In this document: in pieces, positions 1 through 4,113 of the stretch
Layout of the letters: each line of letters starts with the position of its first letter
Numbering within the stretch: position 1 is the stretch's first letter
Assembly: GCA_023248785.1 (NCBI GenBank)
Contig: JAHFDX010000149.1
Coordinates: 1-5,708 of the forward strand
Direction of reading: 5' to 3'
Source of the DNA: Myxococcales bacterium
GTDB lineage: Bacteria; Myxococcota_A; Polyangia; Polyangiales; Polyangiaceae
Length of the DNA stretch: 5,708 bases
Made by a program: the position numbers and the translations under genes
The notes under the pieces: generated by a model
The model's database searches: none
Seen by the model: the letters and a program-made list of their open reading frames with translations, nothing else
Told to the model about the DNA's origin: nothing

Positions 1-17
1 TGACACGCTGTAGCACG

Positions 18-413
18 ATGAAAACCAACCTGTGGACGATGGCAACATTCGCGATCGGTTTGTTTGGGATGGCAAGCTTAGGGGCCAATTGCACAGTGGT
101 GAGCGTCGGTGGTGATGGCGGCGTGGACGCTAGCGCCGATGCAAGCACGGCGACTGATGCCTCCAACGACGATGGCTCCGACAAGGACGGCGCCGCCACG
201 GGCGCCAACTGCACCGAGTATTGCGCGTGCATGGCCTCGGCGTGCCCCGACTACCCCATGTTGCCGGACTGCCCCGCTGCGTGCGCCGCCGGGATCGAGG
301 GCACCACCGTGAGTCCTTGGGACATTGCGTGTCGCGCGCGTGAGTGCACAAGTGCGAAATCCGATCGCGAGAAGTTCTGCCCGAGCGCGTCTGGACAGGT
401 GACCTGTCGCTAG
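18..413 (+). CDS. Small secreted cysteine-rich protein of unknown function
   Basis: A 131-residue protein. Residues 1-24 look like an export signal: Lys2, then a hydrophobic stretch of about 6-22. Cys25 follows in the context LGANC, but Asn at -1 is not a normal lipobox, so lipid anchoring is doubtful and the protein may simply be secreted. Residues 31-62 are a Gly/Asp/Ala/Ser/Thr linker typical of myxobacterial envelope proteins. Residues 65-130 carry ten cysteines (65, 69, 71, 76, 85, 89, 105, 110, 121, 130), enough for five disulfides. The pattern (C-x3-C-x-C-x4-C, then C-x3-C, CRxxEC, FCP, terminal C) recalls small cysteine-rich domains I know from other myxobacterial exported proteins; this is recall, not a search. 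The start is chosen for the signal peptide. No good ribosome binding site is seen in the 17 bases available, and the frame stays open to the left edge, so a longer N-terminus cannot be excluded. Function unknown. Confidence 0.72.
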   Translation: MKTNLWTMATFAIGLFGMASLGANCTVVSVGGDGGVDASADASTATDASNDDGSDKDGAATGANCTEYCACMASACPDYPMLPDCPAACAAGIEGTTVSPWDIACRARECTSAKSDREKFCPSASGQVTCR

Positions 414-451
414 GCCCGAAGCCGCAGCAATCCAGTGGTCGCCCGCTCAAC

Positions 452-1096
452 CTAATCTGGGCGTGCGAGGTTCTTCACGACTTCCGACAACTCATGGCGA
501 AACCATTCATCACGCTCCTTTGTAGGCGAGAGTTCCAGGCTCCCAAGAAATGCCTTGCGACCCATCGCGTATCCGTGTGCGGCCGTAAGAACGAGAAGCA
601 TCGCAAACTCGATGCGTTCGCGTGGGATCGTTCGTCCTACCGATGCGAACCGCGCCGAAAGCACATCGACGACACGCTTGCCGCCTTTATGGCGTAATGG
701 AAAAAAATCTGCGCTCTCGCTTCGGCCACTCAAGAGCATCCACGCTGCCAGTCGTCCGGCGTTTGGCGTTGCAATGGACTCAAAGAGAAGAGCGATGAGG
801 TTCTCCACCTCAAATGCGTTGTCCTTCGCCATTGCCACAATCACAGCGTCCTGAAGAGCGCGCGAGTGGAGCTCGATGGCCTCTTCAAAGAGGCTCTCCT
901 TTGTTCCAAAGTAATGTGAAACAAGGGCGTGACTAACTCCCGCACGAGCGGCCACATCTTTGAGACCAATCGCATCCGGGCCGTGTGCGATGAGAAGTGC
1001 GCTCGCCGATTCGAGAATCAAGCGTCGCGCCGCTTCGGGGGAACGCCGCTGACGAACCTTCTTGTCGCGGTCGGTCGCGCCCTTCCGTTTTGCCAT
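452..1096 (-). CDS. TetR-family transcriptional regulator
   Basis: A 214-residue protein, normal length for the family. A basic N-terminus (residues 3-25) leads into a TetR DNA-binding domain: helix 1 around RRLILESASALLIAHG (24-39), then the helix-turn-helix IGLKDVAARAGVSHALVSHY (43-62), followed by the family hallmark FGTKESLFEEAI (63-74). Residues from about 85 to 208 are the helical ligand-binding and dimerisation domain, too variable to name a ligand. The gene is divergent from the COQ4-family gene across 89 bp with two palindromes, the usual layout of a TetR repressor controlling itself and its neighbour. The ATG has only a weak, badly placed purine run (AAAGG one base before it), while a possible -10 box lies about 11 bases upstream, so the mRNA may be nearly leaderless. 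No better in-frame start exists before the HTH domain. It converges on the left-hand gene with 38 bp between the stops. Confidence 0.93.
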   Translation of the reverse strand: MAKRKGATDRDKKVRQRRSPEAARRLILESASALLIAHGPDAIGLKDVAARAGVSHALVSHYFGTKESLFEEAIELHSRALQDAVIVAMAKDNAFEVENLIALLFESIATPNAGRLAAWMLLSGRSESADFFPLRHKGGKRVVDVLSARFASVGRTIPRERIEFAMLLVLTAAHGYAMGRKAFLGSLELSPTKERDEWFRHELSEVVKNLARPD

Positions 1097-1106
1097 ACCT
1101 TTCGAG

Positions 1107-1133
1107 AGTATTCACTATTGTCAACCTTGACAA
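1107..1133 (-). promoter_or_regulatory. Possible promoter of the tetR-type gene
   Basis: On the minus strand, TTGTCA (1133-1128) could be a -35 box and AATACT (1112-1107) a -10 box, with a short 15-bp spacer. The start point would fall near 1100, only a few bases before the ATG at 1096. The -35 lies inside the main palindrome, so the repressor would shut off its own transcription. Spacing is suboptimal and the call is tentative. Confidence 0.3.
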
Positions 1134-1137
1134 CAGT
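1114..1137. promoter_or_regulatory. Palindromic operator 1, probable TetR-type binding site
   Basis: Two 11-base arms, ACTATTGTCAA and TTGACAACAGT, flank a CC centre. They are reverse complements at 10 of 11 positions. Length, symmetry and place between divergent tetR-type and target genes fit a TetR operator. It covers the perfect TTGACA -35 box of the COQ4-gene promoter and the possible -35 box of the repressor gene. That this particular protein binds it is inference. Confidence 0.75.
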
Positions 1138-1154
1138 GGCGTCGTCGTTATTGT
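1127..1154 (+). promoter_or_regulatory. Probable sigma70-type promoter of the COQ4-family gene
   Basis: A perfect TTGACA -35 (1127-1132), a 16-bp spacer and a -10-like TATTGT (1149-1154, 4 of 6 consensus). The predicted start near 1161 leaves a leader of about 25 nt with a good ribosome binding site. Both boxes lie within palindromes, as expected for repression by blocking RNA polymerase. Confidence 0.55.
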
Positions 1155-1168
1155 CAGTATTGCCAATA
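1149..1168. promoter_or_regulatory. Palindromic operator 2, weaker second site
   Basis: Arms TATTGTCAGT and ATTGCCAATA are reverse complements at 8 of 10 positions. The left half repeats TATTGTCA, also present in operator 1 at 1116-1123. The centres of the two palindromes (1125.5 and 1158.5) are 33 bp apart, about three helical turns, so two dimers would sit on the same DNA face. It covers the -10 box and the likely transcription start of the COQ4-family gene. Confidence 0.5.
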
Positions 1169-1173
1169 AAGTG

Positions 1174-1178
1174 AGGAG
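1174..1178 (+). promoter_or_regulatory. Ribosome binding site that fixes the COQ4-family start
   Basis: AGGAG, 7 bases before the ATG at 1186. It decides in favour of this start over an in-frame ATG at 997, which would lie inside the tetR-type gene on the other strand. Confidence 0.8.
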
Positions 1179-1185
1179 CTCCCCC

Positions 1186-1926
1186 ATGCAAAAACCTACG
1201 CAACTTGCCGCCACCGAAGCCACGCTCAACGGTTCGACGCTCAGACGTCTCGCAATCGGAGCCAGAGCGCTCTACACGGTCCTTCGCGATCCAAACGAAA
1301 CCGAGCAGGTCCTCATCCTAGGGCTTGCACTGTCGCGATCGAAATTTCCAGAATTGCTAACGCGCTTCCTCCTTAGCGATGAAGGCGCATCGCTTCTGCG
1401 CGATCAGCTGTCCATCAATAGCAAGGCGATCGACTTTGGTTGGCTACGTTCACTACCGAAGGGCACACTTGGCCGCGAGTACATTGATTTTGTCGATCGC
1501 GAGAAGATCGATCCGGACTTCTTTGAACCGCCACCGGGCTTGCCAGAGGTTCCAACCTACATCAGCCAACGCATGCGCCAGACGCACGATCTTTGGCACG
1601 TCCTTACGGGCTACTCGACCGATGTACCAGGCGAACTTTCGCTACAAGCATTCACGTACGCGCAAACCGACATGCCACCGGCCTTGCTCGTCTCGCTTTT
1701 CGGAACGCTCAAGTTTGCATGGCGCGATCCGAAATTGCTGAAGATGACCCTCGATGGATATCGCCGAGGACGAAGGGCAACGTTTCTTCCCAACGTGCGA
1801 TGGGAAGATCGTTGGGAGCTACCGATCGACGATGTGAGAAGAGAGTTTGGTATCCTCCCCGCAGAGATCGAACCCGTGATCTGGGGTCGTGATCCATCGA
1901 AACCCTCGCACGGCATGTCGAGCTAA
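1186..1926 (+). CDS. COQ4-family protein (ubiquinone biosynthesis COQ4-like)
   Basis: A 246-residue protein with no signal peptide, so probably cytoplasmic or at the inner face of the membrane. The family mark is at residues 134-150: His134, Asp135, His138 and Glu150 make HDxxH-x11-E exactly, the metal-binding motif of COQ4. Other family-like features are the helical N-terminal half, with DFGWLRSLPKGTLGREY (83-99) before the motif, and the C-terminal PNVRWEDRWELPIDDVRREFGI (about 202-223). In eukaryotes COQ4 acts in coenzyme Q synthesis and has recently been assigned the oxidative decarboxylation of C1 of the ring precursor; bacterial members are much less understood. The intact motif argues for an active protein. 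No other quinone gene is visible nearby. Divergence from a TetR-type gene and the operators over its promoter suggest that it is induced by a ligand. Its substrate is unknown, and a lipid- or quinone-handling role outside coenzyme Q synthesis is as likely. Confidence 0.88.
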   Translation: MQKPTQLAATEATLNGSTLRRLAIGARALYTVLRDPNETEQVLILGLALSRSKFPELLTRFLLSDEGASLLRDQLSINSKAIDFGWLRSLPKGTLGREYIDFVDREKIDPDFFEPPPGLPEVPTYISQRMRQTHDLWHVLTGYSTDVPGELSLQAFTYAQTDMPPALLVSLFGTLKFAWRDPKLLKMTLDGYRRGRRATFLPNVRWEDRWELPIDDVRREFGILPAEIEPVIWGRDPSKPSHGMSS

Positions 1927-1934
1927 CAATAGCT

Positions 1935-1955
1935 GCCCCTCACTTCAGAGGCGGC
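1935..1955. terminator. Weak stem-loop between convergent genes
   Basis: GCCCCTC (1935-1941) and GAGG-C-GGC (1948-1955) can pair as seven base pairs with one bulged C around a 6-base loop. It sits in the 35-bp gap between the stop of the COQ4-family gene and that of the convergent lipoprotein gene. No T-run follows on either strand, so it is not a convincing intrinsic terminator. Confidence 0.25.
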
Positions 1956-1961
1956 GTCAGA

Positions 1962-2459
1962 TCATGGAGCAAACATCATGTTGATCGTCCCTGACCAGAG
2001 CTTGCCTCCCTTCCAGTTCACAATGCGAACAGCGTAGGGCGTTGAGTGCTGGGCACCCTGAACCTCGAGCGGTTCTGTTTGAGGGCTGACCATGATCATC
2101 GGATGAATGCGGCTGGTCGACCAGGTGTCGAGCTTGACCGTGATGGTTTTCTTGGCGTTGTCGACTTGCACGGATTTTGTCACCTTGAGGTCGGCGTACG
2201 CGCGCGTGAACGTGAGAAAAAGCCCGGTCTCACATACGTGACCGTCCGGTGGACGCATCCCGCAACCCGGTTTCCACGTGACGCTCGGAGCAATCGGCGT
2301 GTAGTGGATCTTGCTACTCACGGACATCGCCTCGCCCGTATCTTCTGTGCCGGGATCGGCATTCAGTGTCGGATCGCTGATGTCGCTCGTGTCCACCGCG
2401 TCGCTCGAACAACCTGCAATGCTCACGGCGCTGCATAAAATGATGCTTAGGTATTTCAC
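1962..2459 (-). CDS. Lipoprotein of unknown function
   Basis: A 165-residue protein from a GTG start at 2459. This start is preferred over the in-frame GTG at 2474 because GGAGGGG lies 6 bases before it and the product then begins with a short, typical signal peptide: Lys2, a hydrophobic core, and lipobox IAGC with Cys17 as the lipid-bearing residue. Residues 18-47 are an Asp/Ser/Thr/Glu-rich tether. The remaining ~115 residues look like a small beta-rich globular domain, with alternating stretches such as KKTITVKLD and YAVRIVNWKGGKLWSG. Two cysteines (66 and 76, in KPGCGMRPPDGHVC) probably form a disulfide. The Ser-Ser-Asp after the lipid Cys would fit outer-membrane sorting by the enteric +2 rule, which is less certain here. 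I do not recognise the family. It lies downstream of two other lipoprotein genes on the same strand but has its own promoter in the 133-nt gap. Confidence 0.8.
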   Translation of the reverse strand: MKYLSIILCSAVSIAGCSSDAVDTSDISDPTLNADPGTEDTGEAMSVSSKIHYTPIAPSVTWKPGCGMRPPDGHVCETGLFLTFTRAYADLKVTKSVQVDNAKKTITVKLDTWSTSRIHPMIMVSPQTEPLEVQGAQHSTPYAVRIVNWKGGKLWSGTINMMFAP

Positions 2460-2465
2460 GTGTCG

Positions 2466-2472
2466 CCCCTCC
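2466..2472 (-). promoter_or_regulatory. Ribosome binding site of the 165-aa lipoprotein gene
   Basis: GGAGGGG on the minus strand, 6 bases before the GTG at 2459. It overlaps the first codons of the longer alternative reading from 2474 and so argues for the shorter start. Confidence 0.7.
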
Positions 2473-2490
2473 ACTCGTCGCCGGACATCG

Positions 2491-2503
2491 GCTCAGATTG
2501 AGC
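2491..2503. repeat. Short inverted repeat at the likely transcription start
   Basis: GCTCA-GAT-TGAGC, perfect 5-bp arms around 3 bases. It begins just downstream (minus strand) of the -10 box at 2507-2512, so it spans the predicted start point and early leader. A further TGAGC on the minus strand at 2517-2513 could pair with the same GCTCA. It could be an operator half-site pair or a small leader hairpin; chance is also possible at this length. Confidence 0.3.
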
Positions 2504-2506
2504 GCG

Positions 2507-2534
2507 GTTATTGCTCACGACTTGGAAATGTCAA
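2507..2534 (-). promoter_or_regulatory. Probable promoter of the 165-aa lipoprotein gene
   Basis: On the minus strand a perfect TTGACA (2534-2529), a 16-bp spacer and AATAAC (2512-2507, 4 of 6 to consensus). The start point would be near 2500, giving a leader of about 40 nt with a strong ribosome binding site. The gene can thus be expressed independently of the lipoprotein pair upstream. Confidence 0.5.
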
Positions 2535-2592
2535 GCTCCCATCGAAGACATGGGGTACGCATTCAGGGCAAGCCGTCGGATTCGCTACCGCC

Positions 2593-2943
2593 TCACCGGA
2601 AGCCGCACGCATGCGAATGAGGAGACTCGCAATAGAGCATGACTCTGCGCGAATAGAAGCTCCCCGTTGAGGACGCGTCACTGCCCGCTTCCGCGTCGCC
2701 CTGGTCGATTCCGCCATCCTCCAGCTCGTGGATTGCGCAGACCGTGGTGCGTCCTGCGTCCCGATTGTTGTAGTATAAACGATCGCATGCCTGACACGCA
2801 TTATCCTCGACGGCGAGCCACCAGAACGAATACTCGAAGACCGGCACCTTAACTTCGTCCTTGCAACTCCACGTAGCGCCGCAGCCGAAAAAACCCACCG
2901 TGGACACGCACGCGATCGCTGCAACAAATAGTACCTTCAGCAT
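2593..2943 (-). CDS. Small cysteine-rich lipoprotein, partner of the ferritin-like lipoprotein
   Basis: A 116-residue protein. Residues 1-20 are a signal peptide (Lys3, hydrophobic 4-19) ending in GFFGC, with Cys21 as the likely lipid site. The lipobox is slightly unusual, with Phe at -3 and -2. Mature cysteines are at 27, 50, 53, 69, 105 and 113. An acidic Gly/Asp/Ala/Ser linker (about 74-95) splits the domain. Cysteine order and spacing resemble the N-terminal domain of the neighbouring ferritin-like lipoprotein (C-x2-C-x15-C here, C-x3-C-x14-C there, then a linker and YC-x7-C here, YC-x6-C there), so it may be a stand-alone paralogue of that domain. Its ATG overlaps the upstream stop in ATGCTGA, and GAGGAG lies 8 bases before it, so translation is probably coupled. 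The frame is open further upstream, but that part lies inside the upstream gene and has no signal peptide. Function unknown. Confidence 0.8.
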   Translation of the reverse strand: MLKVLFVAAIACVSTVGFFGCGATWSCKDEVKVPVFEYSFWWLAVEDNACQACDRLYYNNRDAGRTTVCAIHELEDGGIDQGDAEAGSDASSTGSFYSRRVMLYCESPHSHACGFR

Positions 2944-3905
2944 GACACGCGCTCCTCGAGCCCCTCGCGAAACGCTCGTGTGAGAATGAAGACGTCGCTC
3001 GTTCGAAGGTTCATGATCTCCCTCGGACACGGAAAGGCGAGATCGTCGAAGGCGGATGCGCGGGCAATGTTCAGCGCCTGCCGATCGCCATCCGAGAGTT
3101 GCGGCTCGAGCGCGCGGGCGATGTCCCATGAGAGCGCGGCGTGCATCGCTTCCTCGCGGGCAATGTCCTTGAAAACATCGCGGACTCGCGCATCCTTTGC
3201 ATGGCGAGCAAGGACTTCGGCTTGAAGCGCGCTCCATGTTTCGTGAACGCATCCCGACACTGCGTTGTCGAGGAGCAAATGCTGAAGAGAAATTTCTTCT
3301 GGCCATGGCACGTCAGGGAGTGGGTCAGGCGTTGCCCCGTAGGCTCGCGCGAGGTCGAGCATCGCCTCAGTGTGCCGGCGCTCGTCGTTCGCGGCGAGTA
3401 GGCACCGCGCGATGAGATCAGGCGGTGCATTGGCTTCGTCGAGACGCGATGCAATCCACTCGAACGCCGTCACACTCGCGTGCTCGAGGTGGGCCGCTCG
3501 CTCAAAATACGCGGCGGCAGCTCCGCCACCGTGAACAGCGGCTGCGTACGCTGAGTAGCCATGGGGAAGGCGACCGCCAAAGCTGGGACCTTCGTACTTA
3601 CAGACGTAATCGGTACCATGGCAGTACACCTTCAAGTCGTCCGCGCGCTGTTCGTTTGTCCCAGCGTCGACGCCCTGGGGGCCGTCACAGCTGGTGATGA
3701 CAAAATCAGGAGTATCCGCGAGTGCCGCCTTGCAGGTTTCCATGCAGGGCTTTGTCGCCCATTCACCACAGTCGCCCGAACAAGTTGCAGCCGGAATGAG
3801 CACGGACTTGGTTGCGGGCTCGTCCTGGCATTTTGTACAGCCGGTGAGCAAAGGAAGCATTGCAAGTTCCGCAAAGAGAGCCGCAAGGACCGAATACGTT
3901 CGCAT
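2937..3905 (-). CDS. Lipoprotein with cysteine-rich and ferritin-like diiron domains
   Basis: A 322-residue protein. Residues 1-22 are a lipoprotein signal peptide ending in lipobox LTGC with Cys23. Residues 24-102 are cysteine-rich (26, 42, 46, 54, 58, 73, 95, 102), with a short GVDAGT linker. Residues about 130-268 form a ferritin-like four-helix bundle with plausible diiron ligands in the right order: Glu141 (LEHAS), Glu175-x2-His178 (DERRH), Glu222 (HETW) and Glu252-x2-His255 (EEAMH). The family binds iron or does oxidative diiron chemistry; here the signal peptide puts it outside the cytoplasm, tethered to a membrane. Substrate and reaction are unknown. The ATG at 3905 fits the signal peptide best; GAGAGG is only 3 bases upstream, and an in-frame TTG at 3941 would add 12 residues. 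The stop overlaps the next gene by 7 nt. Such fusions are, to my recollection, common in Polyangia. Confidence 0.87.
   Translation of the reverse strand: MRTYSVLAALFAELAMLPLLTGCTKCQDEPATKSVLIPAATCSGDCGEWATKPCMETCKAALADTPDFVITSCDGPQGVDAGTNEQRADDLKVYCHGTDYVCKYEGPSFGGRLPHGYSAYAAAVHGGGAAAAYFERAAHLEHASVTAFEWIASRLDEANAPPDLIARCLLAANDERRHTEAMLDLARAYGATPDPLPDVPWPEEISLQHLLLDNAVSGCVHETWSALQAEVLARHAKDARVRDVFKDIAREEAMHAALSWDIARALEPQLSDGDRQALNIARASAFDDLAFPCPREIMNLRTSDVFILTRAFREGLEERVSC
2952..2957 (-). promoter_or_regulatory. Ribosome binding site within the upstream coding region
   Basis: GAGGAG on the minus strand, inside the last codons of the ferritin-like gene and 8 bases before the ATG at 2943. It decides the start of the 116-residue lipoprotein and allows coupled translation. 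Confidence 0.75.
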
Positions 3906-4113
3906 CAGCCTCTCGATAAGGCAGAAGTCGTGCCTCTCCAAGAAGCCCCGTATTCGTTGGGTTGCGTTCGTTCATGTCGCCGTGCGTTCACAGGTCGTTG
4001 TGTACGCGCGTTCTCATCGAATTTTTGGCGGCCGTGTCGACCGAAGTCGATGGTGGACACCGAATCGCAAAATCGGGTCGTCAGACCTCTACGGGTTCGA
4101 CAAAGACTACACC
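3906..4113. other. 208-bp intergenic region
   Basis: Lies between the start of the ferritin-like lipoprotein gene and the stop of the SPFH gene, both on the minus strand. It holds a stem-loop at 4037-4050 and no gene I can support. I see no convincing -35/-10 pair on the minus strand, though a promoter for the lipoprotein pair is expected here. Confidence 0.5.
4037..4050 (-). terminator. UUCG-tetraloop stem-loop downstream of the SPFH gene
   Basis: On the minus-strand transcript TCGAC-TTCG-GTCGA forms a perfect 5-bp stem closed by C-G over a UUCG loop, an exceptionally stable RNA hairpin. It lies 63 bases after the SPFH stop. No U-run follows directly, so it may serve as a 3'-end stabilising or processing structure, or be part of a factor-dependent terminator. 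Confidence 0.35.

Noticed and set aside
344..854. Plus-strand frames opposite the tetR-type gene
   Set aside because: They overlap a clear TetR-family gene and show no family motifs or ribosome binding sites.
997..1185. N-terminal extension of the COQ4-family frame back to an ATG at 997
   Set aside because: It would overlap the tetR-type gene antisense and read through the promoter and operators. The extra residues look nothing like the family, and AGGAG is correctly placed before 1186.
2046..2438. A 130-codon plus-strand frame
   Set aside because: Antisense to the 165-residue lipoprotein, which has a signal peptide, lipobox, ribosome binding site and promoter. The shadow has none.
2944..3306. 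Longer frame of the 116-residue lipoprotein starting at 3306
   Set aside because: The added 121 residues are the out-of-frame shadow of the ferritin-like gene, rich in Arg and Ser. The signal peptide and ribosome binding site point to 2943.
1962..3905. A toxin-antitoxin or phage-defence module made of the three small lipoprotein genes
   Set aside because: All three products have lipoprotein signal peptides and no nuclease, kinase, ATPase or antitoxin DNA-binding motif, so envelope roles are far more likely.
3906..3941. TTG start at 3941 for the ferritin-like lipoprotein
   Set aside because: It adds twelve residues with charged side chains before a normal signal peptide. The ATG at 3905 gives a standard lipoprotein N-terminus, although its ribosome binding site is close.
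3763..3975. Small minus-strand frame of 70 codons starting with an ATG at 3975
   Set aside because: It overlaps the signal peptide and cysteine-rich region of the ferritin-like gene in another frame, with no ribosome binding site or recognisable feature.
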